A stretch of 64,000 bases of DNA from the NCBI RefSeq assembly GCF_003426945.1, contig NZ_QURO01000004.1:930001-994000 (forward strand), written 5' to 3'. Below are positions 56,226 to 64,000 of the stretch, in pieces; positions within the stretch are counted from its first letter, which is position 1; each line of letters starts with the position of its first letter. The stretch comes from Thermus sediminis (GTDB lineage: Bacteria; Deinococcota; Deinococci; Deinococcales; Thermaceae). The notes under the pieces are model-generated. The model saw only the letters and a list, made by a program, of their open reading frames with translations, ran no database searches and was not told the origin of the DNA. A program made the position numbers and the translations under genes.

Positions 56226-57335
56226 CTACCTCCTCAGGGCTTCCTCAGGGGGAGTATAGGCCAGGCCAAAGGCCTCGGCCACCCCGGGGTGGGTGAGGAG
56301 GCCCCTATGGGTGTTCAGGCCCTTGAGGAGGGCCTCATCCTCCAAAAGGGCCCCCAAGCCCTTCTCCGCCAGCTTGAGCACGTAGGGTAGGGTCTGGTTG
56401 GTAAGGGCGAAGGTGGACGTCCTGGGCACGGCCCCGGGCATGTTGGCCACCCCGTAGTGGACCACCCCGTCCACCACATAGGTGGGCTCGGCGTGGGTGG
56501 TGGGGCGGATGGTCTCCACACACCCTCCCTGGTCCACGGCCACGTCCACGATCACCGCCCCCTCTTTCATGAGGGGGAGCATCTCCCGGGTCACCAGCTT
56601 GGGGGCCTTGGCCCCCGGGACCAGGACCGCCCCGATGAGGAGGTCGGCGTGCCCAATGCTCTTCTTGATGTTGGCCTCCGTGGCGGTGAGGGTCACCACC
56701 CGCCCCCCGAAGATGTCGTCCAGGTACTGGAGGCGCTTGTGGTTCACGTCCAGGATGGTGACCTGGGCCCCCATGCCCAGGGCGATCTTGGCGGCGTTGG
56801 TGCCCACAGTGCCGCCCCCCAGGATGACCACGCTGGCCGGGGCCACCCCCGGTACCCCCCCGAGGAGGATCCCCCGGCCCCCATGGGGCTTCTCCAGGAA
56901 CTGGGCCCCCACCTGGGGGGCCATGCGCCCGGCCACCTCGCTCATGGGGATGAGGAGGGGAAGGGAGCCGTCAGCGAGCTGCACGGTCTCGTAGGCGATG
57001 CCGGTGACCCCGCTTTGCAACATGGCCTTGGTGAGGGTCCGGTCGGCGGCCAGGTGGAGGTAGGTGAAGAGGATCAGGCCCTCCCGCAGGAAGGGGTACT
57101 CCTCGGGCAGGGGCTCCTTCACCTTCACCACCATCTCCGCCTTCCAGGCCTCCTCCTGGCGCACCAGGATGGCCCCCGCCCGCTCGTACTCCACGTCGCT
57201 TAGGCCCGAACCTAGGCCCGCCCCCCGCTCCACCAAGACGGTGTGGCCCCGGCGGACCAGGCTCTCCACGCCCCCGGGGGTAAGGGCCACCCGGTTCTCC
57301 AGGGTCTTGGTCTCCTTGGGCACGCCGATCACCAT
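56226..57335 (-). CDS. ald: Alanine dehydrogenase
   Basis: 369 aa, NAD-dependent interconversion of alanine with pyruvate and ammonia. [26 protein letters not shown] and the later [29 protein letters not shown] (Rossmann) are diagnostic. Stop is 1 nt from the asp23 start, and it starts 1 nt after truB, so the four genes form an operon. Confidence 0.93.
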   Translation of the reverse strand: MVIGVPKETKTLENRVALTPGGVESLVRRGHTVLVERGAGLGSGLSDVEYERAGAILVRQEEAWKAEMVVKVKEPLPEEYPFLREGLILFTYLHLAADRTLTKAMLQSGVTGIAYETVQLADGSLPLLIPMSEVAGRMAPQVGAQFLEKPHGGRGILLGGVPGVAPASVVILGGGTVGTNAAKIALGMGAQVTILDVNHKRLQYLDDIFGGRVVTLTATEANIKKSIGHADLLIGAVLVPGAKAPKLVTREMLPLMKEGAVIVDVAVDQGGCVETIRPTTHAEPTYVVDGVVHYGVANMPGAVPRTSTFALTNQTLPYVLKLAEKGLGALLEDEALLKGLNTHRGLLTHPGVAEAFGLAYTPPEEALRR

Positions 57336-57336
57336 G

Positions 57337-58275
57337 CTAGGCCTCCTTCACGAACACCCTCTTGATCTTCAGCTTGAACCCATCGCCCTCGGCGATGGCC
57401 AAAAGCCGCCTGCGGGAGTCTACCAGGGTCACGTAGCCCAGGGCGGGGATGGGGAGGGGTACCCCCTCCAAGACGCGCCTGGCCTCGGTGTGGGAGAGCT
57501 CCACCACGGGGAAGGGCAGGACGTCCACCTCGGGGATGGCCTTGTCCGGGGAAAGCTCGGAGAGCCTCACCGCCCGCTCCAGCCCCACTTTGCCGATGCG
57601 GGTGCGCACCAGGCCGGAGAGGAAGGCCTTGGTCTTCAGCCTTTCCCCCAGGTCCCGGGCAAAAGCGCGCACATAGGTGCCGGGGCCCACCACCAGGCGG
57701 ATCACCGCGGTGGGGTAAGGCCCTGGGGGCTTGGGCAGCTCTACCCTCCTCCCCCCTTTTTCCGCCAGGCGCCAGCCCTTGGCGGAAGGGGCGATGGGGT
57801 GGGGGGTTGGCTCTGGATCTAGGGCCAGGAGTTCCACCTCCAGGTACCTCACCGGCCTAGGGCCAAGCTCCAGGGGCTTCCCCTCCCGAGCGGCCTCATA
57901 GGCCCGCTTCCCCCCCACCTTGATGGCCGAGTACAAGGGGGGCACCTGCTCCTTGACGTCCAGGAAGCTCGGGAGGAGGCTTTCCAAGTCCTTCCGGTCC
58001 AAGCGCACCGGGGCCTCCTCGCTGACGGGGCCCTCTGCGTCCAGGGTGGGGGTGGTGGCCCCAAAGGAGACCCAGGCGAGGTACTCCTTCTCCTCCCCCG
58101 AGAGGAAGGGGACCAGCTTGGTGCTCTCCTCGGAAACCAGAAGGAGAAGCCCCGTGGCCAGGGGGTCCAGCGTCCCCGTGTGCCCTACCCGGCGGGTGTT
58201 GAGGCGCTTTCTGGCCTCATCCACCGCATCGTGGGAGGTGAGGTGGAGGGGCTTGTCCACCGCGTAGAGGGCCAT
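57337..58275 (-). CDS. truB: tRNA pseudouridine-55 synthase
   Basis: 312 aa, makes pseudouridine 55 in the T loop of tRNAs. Catalytic Asp in [16 protein letters not shown] (about residue 36). A C-terminal PUA-like region follows (about 240-312). First gene of truB-ald-asp23-fakA. Its -10 (TAGAAT, 9 nt before the ATG) lies back to back with the promoter of the divergent ech gene. Confidence 0.94.
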   Translation of the reverse strand: MALYAVDKPLHLTSHDAVDEARKRLNTRRVGHTGTLDPLATGLLLLVSEESTKLVPFLSGEEKEYLAWVSFGATTPTLDAEGPVSEEAPVRLDRKDLESLLPSFLDVKEQVPPLYSAIKVGGKRAYEAAREGKPLELGPRPVRYLEVELLALDPEPTPHPIAPSAKGWRLAEKGGRRVELPKPPGPYPTAVIRLVVGPGTYVRAFARDLGERLKTKAFLSGLVRTRIGKVGLERAVRLSELSPDKAIPEVDVLPFPVVELSHTEARRVLEGVPLPIPALGYVTLVDSRRRLLAIAEGDGFKLKIKRVFVKEA

Positions 58276-58284
58276 GCCTAGGGG

Positions 58285-58305
58285 ATTCTATCACCCCCCT
58301 AGAAT
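58285..58305. promoter_or_regulatory. Divergent back-to-back -10 elements, truB and ech
   Basis: TAGAAT on the minus strand (58290-58285, with a TGA extension) serves truB, and TAGAAT on the plus strand (58300-58305) serves ech with a 6-nt gap to GTG 58312. The two elements are 9 bp apart, so polymerase binding should be mutually exclusive. Confidence 0.6.
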
Positions 58306-58311
58306 GAAGGG

Positions 58312-59100
58312 GTGGAGCTCCAAAGCCATTACCCTAGCCTGGGCTTCGCCTGGCCTCGGCCCGGGGTGCTGGAGGTCACCTTTAGGGGGGAAAGGCTGAA
58401 CGCCATGAGCCCCGAGACCCACCGGGCCCTTTCCCAGGTGTGGCGGGACCTCGAGGAGGTGGAGGGGGTCCGGGCCGTGCTCCTCCGGGGAGAGGGCGGG
58501 GTCTTCTCCGCTGGAGGCTCCTTCGCCCTCATCGAGGAGATGCGCGCCTCCCCCGAGGCCTTGATGCGGGTCTACCGGGAGGCCCGGGACCTGGTCCTTA
58601 GGCCCTTAGACTTCCCCCGGCCCATCGTGGCCGCAGTGGAAGGGGTGGCGGTGGGCGCGGGGCTCGCCTTAGCCCTGGCGGCGGATGTGGCCGTGGTGGG
58701 CAAGGGGGCCAGGCTCCTGGACGGGCACCTGCGCCTGGGGGTGGCGGCGGGGGACCACGCCGTCCTCCTCTGGCCCCTCCTGGTGGGCATGGCCAAGGCC
58801 AAGTACCACCTCCTCCTCAATGAGCCCCTCACGGGGGAGGAGGCGGAGCGGCTGGGCCTGGTGGCCCTGGCGGTGGAGGACGGGGAGGTGTACGGGAGGG
58901 CCCTCGAGGTGGCGGAAAGGCTGGCCCAAGGCCCCAAAGAGGCCCTGGAGCACACCAAGCGGGCCCTGAACCACTGGTTCCGCGCCTTCCTTCCCCACTT
59001 TGAGCTCTCCTTGGCCCTGGAGTTCCTGGGCTTCTTTGGCAAGGAGCTGGAGGAAGGGCTAAAGGCCCTAAAGGAAAAGCGCCCCCCCGACTTTCCATGA
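58312..59100 (+). CDS. Enoyl-CoA hydratase/isomerase family protein
   Basis: A 262-aa crotonase. The oxyanion-hole region is GEGGVFSAGGSFALIEEM (about 62-79), and LRLGVAAGDHAVLLWPLLVGMAKAKYHLL matches one branch of bacterial crotonases. It should act in fatty-acid or aromatic CoA degradation; exact substrate unclear, and the usual second catalytic Glu cannot be placed with confidence. GTG start after a -10 six bases upstream. First of five genes joined by ATGA overlaps. Confidence 0.82.
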   Translation: MELQSHYPSLGFAWPRPGVLEVTFRGERLNAMSPETHRALSQVWRDLEEVEGVRAVLLRGEGGVFSAGGSFALIEEMRASPEALMRVYREARDLVLRPLDFPRPIVAAVEGVAVGAGLALALAADVAVVGKGARLLDGHLRLGVAAGDHAVLLWPLLVGMAKAKYHLLLNEPLTGEEAERLGLVALAVEDGEVYGRALEVAERLAQGPKEALEHTKRALNHWFRAFLPHFELSLALEFLGFFGKELEEGLKALKEKRPPDFP

Positions 59101-59807
59101 AGGAGACCATGCGCCTACAAGCCTTCCTGGCCCGGGCCGGGGTGGCGAGCCGACGCAAGGCGGAGGAGCTGATCCTCAAGGGCCTGGTGCGGGTGAACGG
59201 GGAAGTGGCCCGCCTGGGGCAGAAGGTGGGGCCAGCCCACGTGGTGGAGGTGGCGGGGAAGCGGGTGGAGCTTCCCCAAGAACGGGTGGTCCTGGCCCTC
59301 CATAAGCCCAGAGGGTACACCACCACCCGCTCCGATCCCCACGCCAGGAGAACCGTCTATGAGCTCCTCCCGGAAATCCCCAGCCTCCAGGCGGTGGGGA
59401 GGCTAGACCGGGACTCCGAGGGCCTCCTCCTCTTTAGCAACGACGGGGAGCTCACCTTCCGCCTCACCCACCCCCGGTACGGGGTCAAGAAGGTCTACCG
59501 GGTCTGGACGGAAAGGGGAACCCTGCCCGAGGCGCTGTGCCGGAGGCTTTTGGGGGGGGTGGCCCTCGAGGACGGTCCCGCCCGGGCCCTGGCCTGCCGG
59601 CCCGCCCCTGGGGGGGCCCTCCTCACCCTGGGGGAGGGAAGGAAGCGGGAGGTGCGCAGGATGCTCAAGGCCTTGGGCTACCCGGTGAAGCGGCTAGTGC
59701 GCCTCCAGATAGGGCCCATCCGCCTGGGAAGCCTGCCCCCGGGAAGGTGGCGCAGGCTTTCCCCAGAGGAGGTTCAGGCCCTCCTCGAGGAAGTGGGGCT
59801 AGAATGA
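59097..59807 (+). CDS. 23S rRNA pseudouridine synthase, RluB/RsuA family
   Basis: 236 aa. N-terminal S4 domain (MRLQAFLARAGVASRRKAEELILKG) then the catalytic domain with LHKPRGYTTTRSDPHARRTVYELL and the Asp of GRLDRDSEGLLLF. The TRSDPHARRTV insert is characteristic of RluB rather than RsuA. ATG 59097 overlaps the ech stop; ATG 59109 is an alternative. Confidence 0.88.
   Translation: MKETMRLQAFLARAGVASRRKAEELILKGLVRVNGEVARLGQKVGPAHVVEVAGKRVELPQERVVLALHKPRGYTTTRSDPHARRTVYELLPEIPSLQAVGRLDRDSEGLLLFSNDGELTFRLTHPRYGVKKVYRVWTERGTLPEALCRRLLGGVALEDGPARALACRPAPGGALLTLGEGRKREVRRMLKALGYPVKRLVRLQIGPIRLGSLPPGRWRRLSPEEVQALLEEVGLE
59800..59805 (+). promoter_or_regulatory. Possible internal -10 (TAGAAT) for hpt
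   Basis: TAGAAT at the very end of rluB, followed by 7 nt and an in-frame ATG at 59813 in hpt. It could give hpt its own leaderless message within the operon, if not chance. Confidence 0.4.
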
Positions 59808-60349
59808 GGGGCATGTTCACCGCGGGAAACGGTCCCGTGCAGATCAGCGCCGAGGCCATCCAAAGGAGGGTGGCCGAGCTAGGGGAGGCTATCGCCCGGG
59901 ACTACCAGGGGAAGACCCCCCACCTGGTCTGCGTCCTGAACGGGGCCTTCATCTTCATGGCCGACCTGGTGCGGGCCATCCCCCTCCCCCTCACCCTGGA
60001 CTTCATCGCCATCAGCTCCTACGGGAACGCCTTTAGGTCCAGCGGGGAGGTGGAGCTTCTCAAGGACCTGCGCCTCCCCATCCACGGGCGGGACGTGATC
60101 GTGGTGGAGGACATCGTGGACACGGGCCTCACCCTCTCCTACCTCCTGGACTACCTGGAGGCCAGGAGGCCCGCCTCCATAAGGGTGGCTGCCCTTCTTT
60201 CCAAGCCCGCCCGGCGCCAGGTGGAGGTCCCCATCCACTACCTGGGCTTCGAGATCGCGGACGCCTACGTCTACGGCTACGGCCTGGACCGGGCCCAGTT
60301 TGACCGGAACCTTCCCTTCGTCACCTCCATCCGCCCGGAGGAAGAATGA
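59804..60349 (+). CDS. hpt: Hypoxanthine(-guanine) phosphoribosyltransferase
   Basis: 181 aa, purine salvage with PRPP. The PRPP motif is VVVEDIVDTGLTLS (about 102-115) and the flap region is VLNGAFIFMADLVRAI. ATG 59804 forms an ATGA overlap with rluB; ATG 59813 is the alternative supported by a -10. Adjacent genes are not in purine metabolism except purA further on. Confidence 0.93.
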   Translation: MRGMFTAGNGPVQISAEAIQRRVAELGEAIARDYQGKTPHLVCVLNGAFIFMADLVRAIPLPLTLDFIAISSYGNAFRSSGEVELLKDLRLPIHGRDVIVVEDIVDTGLTLSYLLDYLEARRPASIRVAALLSKPARRQVEVPIHYLGFEIADAYVYGYGLDRAQFDRNLPFVTSIRPEEE

Positions 60350-61014
60350 AGCACCTGGACCTCATCACCGCCCTCTTCGCCACCGTCCTCCTGGTCTCCA
60401 ACGTGGCCTCCACCAAGCTGGTGGTCCTGGGGCCCTTCACCTTTGACGGGGGCACCCTCCTCTTTCCCCTGGCCTACATCTTTGGGGACATCCTCACCGA
60501 GGTCTACGGCTACCGGCGGAGCCGGAGGGTCATCTGGATCGGCTTCCTCGCCCTCCTCCTCGCCACCCTCACCTTCCAAGGGGTGGCCGCCCTCCCCCCT
60601 CCCCAGGACCCAGAAAGCCGCCGCTTCGCCGAGGCCTTCGGCCTCCTCCTGGGCCTCACCCCCAGGATCGTCCTGGGAAGCCTCCTGGCCTACCTGGTGG
60701 GGGAGTTCGCCAACGCCTACGTCCTGGCCCGGCTCAAGGTGCGCACCGAGGGGCGCTTCTTCTGGCTTAGGGCCCTGGCCTCCACCCTGGTGGGCCAGGG
60801 ACTGGACACCGCCATCTTCCTCCTCGTGGCCTTCTACGGGGTCTTCCCCAATGAGGTCCTCCTCCTGGTCTTCCTCTCCAACTACGCCTTCAAGGTAGGG
60901 GTGGAGGTCCTGATGCTCCCCGCCACCTATGGGGTGGTGGGCTTCCTGAAACGGACCGAGGGCGTGGACGCCTACGACCGGGATACCGACTTCAATCCCT
61001 TCCGGCTGGCATGA
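60346..61014 (+). CDS. Queuosine precursor transporter (YhhQ/DUF165 family)
   Basis: 222 aa, six hydrophobic helices. STKLVVLGPFTFDGGTLLFPLAYIFGDILTEVYGYRRSRRVIWIGF is the family signature. Members take up queuosine precursors such as preQ0 or preQ1. ATGA overlap with hpt. Confidence 0.85.
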   Translation: MKHLDLITALFATVLLVSNVASTKLVVLGPFTFDGGTLLFPLAYIFGDILTEVYGYRRSRRVIWIGFLALLLATLTFQGVAALPPPQDPESRRFAEAFGLLLGLTPRIVLGSLLAYLVGEFANAYVLARLKVRTEGRFFWLRALASTLVGQGLDTAIFLLVAFYGVFPNEVLLLVFLSNYAFKVGVEVLMLPATYGVVGFLKRTEGVDAYDRDTDFNPFRLA

Positions 61015-61910
61015 GGCAAAGCGGCATGAACCCCCTTTTCTCCCACACCATGGGCCTCGGCACCTGGGCCTGGGGGGACCGCCTTTTTTGGGGCTACGGC
61101 CGGGAGTACGGGGAGGAGGACCTCAGGAGGGCCTTCGCGGCGAGCCTACAAGCGGGGATCCGCCTCCTGGACACCGCGGAGTTCTACGGCTTTGGCCTTG
61201 CCGAGGAGCTTCTGGGGCGCTTCATGGCGGAAACGGGGCAGAGGCCCTACCTGGTGAGCAAGTTCTTCCCCTACCCCTGGCGGCTTTCCCGGAGGAGCCT
61301 GGTGGGGGCCCTCAAGGGGAGCCTGAAGCGGCTTGGGGTGGAGGCCCTGGACCTCTACCTCCTCCACTGGCCCTGGCCCCCCGTGCCCCTTAGGGTCTGG
61401 GCCGAGGCCCTGGCGGAGGCCTACGAGCGGGGCCTCGCCCGGGGGGTGGGGTTCTCCAACCTGAGCCTGGCCCAGCTGGAGGAGGCCAAGGGGGTGCTGG
61501 ACCGCCACCGAGTTCCCCTCCTTACCCTGCAGGTGGAGTATAGCCTCCTGGTGCGGGACTGGGAGGCCCACCTCCCTGCTTTGCGCCGGGAGGGGATCGC
61601 CCTCATGGCCTATAGCCCCTTGGCCATGGGCTGGCTTTCCGGCAAGCTGGACCCGGAGAAGCCCCCCGGGGGCTACCGGGGGAGGAAGTACCGCCCCCTC
61701 CTCCCCAGGGTGAAGGCCCTCCTCCCCGTCCTAAAGGAGCTCGCCCAGGCCAAGGGCACCACCCCCGCCGCCCTCGCCCTCCGCTACCTGGTGGAGAAGG
61801 GAGCCCTCCCCATCCCCGGGGCCAAGAACGAGGCCCAGGTGCGGCAAAACGCCCTGGCCCTCGCCCTCCGCCTCACCCCGGAGGAGGTGGCCCGCCTCGA
61901 GGCGGCGTAA
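61011..61910 (+). CDS. Aldo/keto reductase
   Basis: 299 aa, TIM-barrel NADPH-dependent oxidoreductase. The tetrad can be placed: Asp in LLDTAEFYG, Tyr in the same segment, Lys in LVSKFFPYPW and His in LYLLHWPWPP. The NADPH site is LALRYLVEKGALPIPGAKNEAQVRQN. Substrate unknown. ATG 61011 overlaps yhhQ; ATG 61026 is an alternative. Confidence 0.87.
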   Translation: MRQSGMNPLFSHTMGLGTWAWGDRLFWGYGREYGEEDLRRAFAASLQAGIRLLDTAEFYGFGLAEELLGRFMAETGQRPYLVSKFFPYPWRLSRRSLVGALKGSLKRLGVEALDLYLLHWPWPPVPLRVWAEALAEAYERGLARGVGFSNLSLAQLEEAKGVLDRHRVPLLTLQVEYSLLVRDWEAHLPALRREGIALMAYSPLAMGWLSGKLDPEKPPGGYRGRKYRPLLPRVKALLPVLKELAQAKGTTPAALALRYLVEKGALPIPGAKNEAQVRQNALALALRLTPEEVARLEAA

Positions 61911-61913
61911 GCT
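61908..61913 (+). promoter_or_regulatory. Possible -10 (TAAGCT) of purA
   Basis: The aldo/keto reductase stop TAA is the start of TAAGCT, followed by 7 nt and the purA ATG. Leaderless spacing, though the gap also contains a GGGG run that could be a ribosome binding site. Confidence 0.4.
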
Positions 61914-61920
61914 TAGGGGG

Positions 61921-63147
61921 ATGCCGGGAGTCGCCATCATCGGAGCGCAGTGGGGAGACGAGGGCAAGGGCAAGGTGGTGGACGCCCTGGCCCGGGAGGC
62001 GGACTACGTGGTCCGCTACCAGGGCGGGGCCAACGCCGGGCACACCGTGGTGGCCGAGGGGCGGGTCTTCAAGCTGAACCTCCTCCCCTCCGGGGTCATC
62101 CACCCCCACGCGGTGAACGTCCTGGCGGACGGGATGGTCCTTGACCCCTTCCGCTTCCAGGAGGAGCTGGAATCCCTGAAGAGGGAGGGCTTCCACCCCC
62201 AGGTCCTGGTCTCCGAGAGGGCCCACCTGGTCCTCCCCCACCACAAGCACGTGGAAAGCCGCCACAACTTCGTGGGCACCACGGGGAGGGGGATCGGCCC
62301 CGCCTACTCCGACCGGGCGAGAAGGGTGGGGATCCGGGCCGGGGACCTCCTGGACGAGGAGGTCCTGAGGGAGAGGGTGCGCCGCCTCCTCTTTGAGAAG
62401 CCTAACTCCACGAAGGAGGCGGGCTGGGACACGGAGGAGAAGGCCCTGGAGGACCTGGGGCGGATGCGGGCCATCCTCGAGCCCTACATCGCCGACACGG
62501 GAAGCCTCCTCCGGGAGGCGGTGAGGAAGGGGAAGCGCCTCCTCTTTGAGGGGGCCCAGGCCACCCTCCTGGACCTCAACTACGGCACCTACCCCTACGT
62601 GACCAGCTCCCATCCCACCGTGGGGGGCATCCTGGTGGGCACGGGGCTTTCCCACAAGGCCCTCACCAAGGTCTACGGGGTGACCAAGGCCTACGCCACC
62701 CGGGTGGGGGAAGGCCCCTTCCCCACGGAGCTCCACGGCCCCCTGGCCCACCACCTGCGTGAAAGGGGCGGGGAGTATGGGACCACCACGGGCAGGCCCC
62801 GCCGGGTGGGCTGGCTGGACCTGGTGGCCCTCCGGTATGCCTGCGAGGTGAACGGGTTTGACGGCCTCATCCTCACCAAGCTGGACGTGCTTTCCGGCCT
62901 GGAGAAGGTGAGGGTGGCCGTGGAGTACCTGGACGGGAGCCGCCCCGGGGAGGCCAGACCGGAGGCGGTGCGCTACCTGGAGCTCCCGGGCTGGGGGGAC
63001 CTCGCCGGGGTGCGAAGGCGGGAGGACCTGCCGGAAAGCCTCCTCCGCTACCTGGAGCTGGTTGAGGAGCACACGGGCGTCCCCGTGGTGCTCTTCTCCA
63101 CCAGCCCCAGGCGGGAGGACACCTTTGGGGCGGTAAGCTGGGTTTAG
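61921..63147 (+). CDS. purA: Adenylosuccinate synthetase
   Basis: 408 aa, first step from IMP to AMP. GTP-binding loop QWGDEGKGKVVD (about 9-20), GGANAGHTVV and KLNLLPSGVIH. The KLDVLSGLEKVRVAV segment near the C-terminus and GTTGRGIGPAYSDRARR are typical. Complete length. Confidence 0.96.
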   Translation: MPGVAIIGAQWGDEGKGKVVDALAREADYVVRYQGGANAGHTVVAEGRVFKLNLLPSGVIHPHAVNVLADGMVLDPFRFQEELESLKREGFHPQVLVSERAHLVLPHHKHVESRHNFVGTTGRGIGPAYSDRARRVGIRAGDLLDEEVLRERVRRLLFEKPNSTKEAGWDTEEKALEDLGRMRAILEPYIADTGSLLREAVRKGKRLLFEGAQATLLDLNYGTYPYVTSSHPTVGGILVGTGLSHKALTKVYGVTKAYATRVGEGPFPTELHGPLAHHLRERGGEYGTTTGRPRRVGWLDLVALRYACEVNGFDGLILTKLDVLSGLEKVRVAVEYLDGSRPGEARPEAVRYLELPGWGDLAGVRRREDLPESLLRYLELVEEHTGVPVVLFSTSPRREDTFGAVSWV

Positions 63148-63150
63148 ACT
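63145..63150 (+). promoter_or_regulatory. -10 (TAGACT) of the Uma2 gene
   Basis: The purA stop TAG forms the first half of TAGACT, followed by 6 nt and the ATG at 63157. Leaderless spacing. Confidence 0.55.
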
Positions 63151-63156
63151 AGGGCT

Positions 63157-63708
63157 ATGGCCCGGAAAGCCCCCCTCTATCAGGCCAGCTTTGAGGAGTT
63201 TTTGGCCCTCGAGGCCACCTCCCCCGAGCGCCACGAGTTCGTGGAGGGCCTGGTCTTCGCCATGGCCGGGGGAACGGACTACCACAACCGCCTGGTGGCC
63301 CGCATCCTCCTCGCCCTCCTGCCGGCGGCGGAAAGGGCAGGGTGTGAAGCCTTCGCCGAGGGCATGCTCCTCAAGGTGGAGGACGCGGCCTATTACCCGG
63401 ATGTGTTCGTCACCTGCGAGGAGCCCTTAGAGGGGGCCCGGTACAAGAGGACCGCCTGCCTGGTGGTGGAGGTCCTCTCCCAGGGAACGGAGGCCATAGA
63501 CCGAGGAGAGAAGCTCCACCGCTACCGCAAGCTCCCCGGGCTTCAGGCCTACGTCCTGGTCTCCCAGGAAGCCAAGCGGGTGGAGGTCTACCGCCGCCTG
63601 CCCGACGGTAGCTTTCGCTACGAGGTGGTGGAGGAGGGCCAGGTACCCCTTCCCTGTGTGGAAGCCTCCTTGGACCTGGAGGCCCTCTACCAGGGGCTTC
63701 CCGTCTAG
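63157..63708 (+). CDS. Uma2 family (DUF820) endonuclease-like protein
   Basis: 183 aa. PD-(D/E)XK-like core: YYPDVFVTCEE and the acidic LVVEVLSQGTEAIDRGEKLHRYRKLPGLQAYVLV pattern. Family members are widespread and multiply in cyanobacteria and Thermus; the function is unsettled, and links to transposons or DNA repair have been suggested. Its stop codon lies in the CTAG shared with trpD. Confidence 0.82.
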   Translation: MARKAPLYQASFEEFLALEATSPERHEFVEGLVFAMAGGTDYHNRLVARILLALLPAAERAGCEAFAEGMLLKVEDAAYYPDVFVTCEEPLEGARYKRTACLVVEVLSQGTEAIDRGEKLHRYRKLPGLQAYVLVSQEAKRVEVYRRLPDGSFRYEVVEEGQVPLPCVEASLDLEALYQGLPV

Positions 63709-64000
63709 CCCTTGAGGAAGGCCACGTACCGCTCCAGGAGGAGGTAGGCCTCCCCCGAGGCCAGAACCTCCAGGGCCAGGCGCACCCCCTCCTCCAGGGT
63801 GGGGACTTTCCCCGCGGCGTAAAACCCCGCCCCCGCCGCCAGGGCCACGGCCCCCCCTAGGGGCCCCTTCTCCCTCCCCTTGAGGACCCTTCGGGCAAGC
63901 TCGGCGTTCTCCTCGGGGGAGCCCCCCCTTAGGGCCTCGAGGGGGGCCCGCCCCAAGCCCACCGCCTCCGGGGTGAGGGCGTAAGCCCCCTTCCCCACCT
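63705..64000 (-). CDS. trpD: Anthranilate phosphoribosyltransferase, C-terminal part (truncated by window)
   Basis: The last 97 or so residues of TrpD, which joins anthranilate and PRPP in tryptophan synthesis. The TPEAVGLGRAPLEALRGGSPEENAELARRVL and GVRLALEVLASGEAYLLLERYV segments match the C-terminal domain. The start is outside the window. Thymidine phosphorylase-like members of the same fold are a less likely alternative. Confidence 0.82.
   Translation of the reverse strand, partial: VGKGAYALTPEAVGLGRAPLEALRGGSPEENAELARRVLKGREKGPLGGAVALAAGAGFYAAGKVPTLEEGVRLALEVLASGEAYLLLERYVAFLKG

Overview
The window is a dense, very GC-rich bacterial chromosome segment, almost certainly from a Thermus species. 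The evidence is the Thermus-type RpoZ, L24 with a zinc ribbon, zinc-finger S4 and S14, a paired gdhB/gdhA, a Rex of the Thermus type, an Ala-type alkyltransferase-like protein, and futalosine-pathway MqnD. Codons mostly end in G or C, genes abut or overlap, and intergenic gaps are tiny. I see no rRNA, CRISPR array, insertion sequence or prophage. There is one tRNA gene.

Layout. 1-6.8 kb: purF; a dynamin-like GTPase with a small membrane partner; glyA; a PIN/AbrB toxin-antitoxin-like pair; recN. 6.8-10.1 kb: a minus-strand operon gmk-rpoZ-coaBC-argR-marC, divergent from an alpha-amylase family gene (10.1-11.6 kb). 11.6-18.9 kb: alkyltransferase-like protein, SpoIID-domain protein, bshC (bacillithiol), a Crp/Fnr regulator, mqnD (apparently frameshifted) and a methyltransferase-TPR-DUF2325 fusion. 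19.0-21.7 kb: deoxyhypusine-synthase-like protein, MoaD-like protein, 2-hydroxyacid dehydrogenase and GNAT acetyltransferase, lying below the glutamate dehydrogenase pair gdhA-gdhB (21.7-24.3 kb). 24.3-30.4 kb: polyprenyl synthase, then a TPR-SPOR-rex-lipoprotein-Ig-repeat lipoprotein cluster. The last two genes are visibly less GC-rich, and one carries a nearly perfect 276-bp tandem duplication. 30.4-32.4 kb: HNH nuclease, EamA transporter and a small membrane/coiled-coil protein.

32.4-51.4 kb is one uninterrupted minus-strand run holding the str, S10, spc and alpha operons (rpsL-rpsG-fusA-tuf-rpsJ ... secY-adk-map-infA-rpmJ ... rpoA-rplQ). A good sigma-A promoter (TTGCCA-17-TACACT) lies just downstream of tRNA-Thr(CGT) and its terminator hairpin. 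51.7-54.3 kb: FtsX-type permease, 3D-domain protein and a lipoprotein. 54.3-58.3 kb: operon truB-ald-asp23-fakA. 58.3-61.9 kb: a plus-strand operon ech-rluB-hpt-yhhQ-aldo/keto reductase in which all four junctions are ATGA overlaps, followed by purA, a Uma2 nuclease and the C-terminal end of trpD.

The main non-gene signal is regulatory. Many genes that are not translationally coupled have a TANNNT -10 element exactly 6-7 nt before the start codon, as expected for leaderless mRNAs. In several cases the stop codon of the preceding gene supplies the first three bases of that -10. Other notable points are the probable mqnD frameshift, a GdhA subunit lacking the catalytic lysine, a CoaBC lacking the conserved CoaC cysteine, a MoaD-like protein whose GG is buried by a 23-residue tail, a tuf gene with unusual codon use, and a symmetric bidirectional -10.
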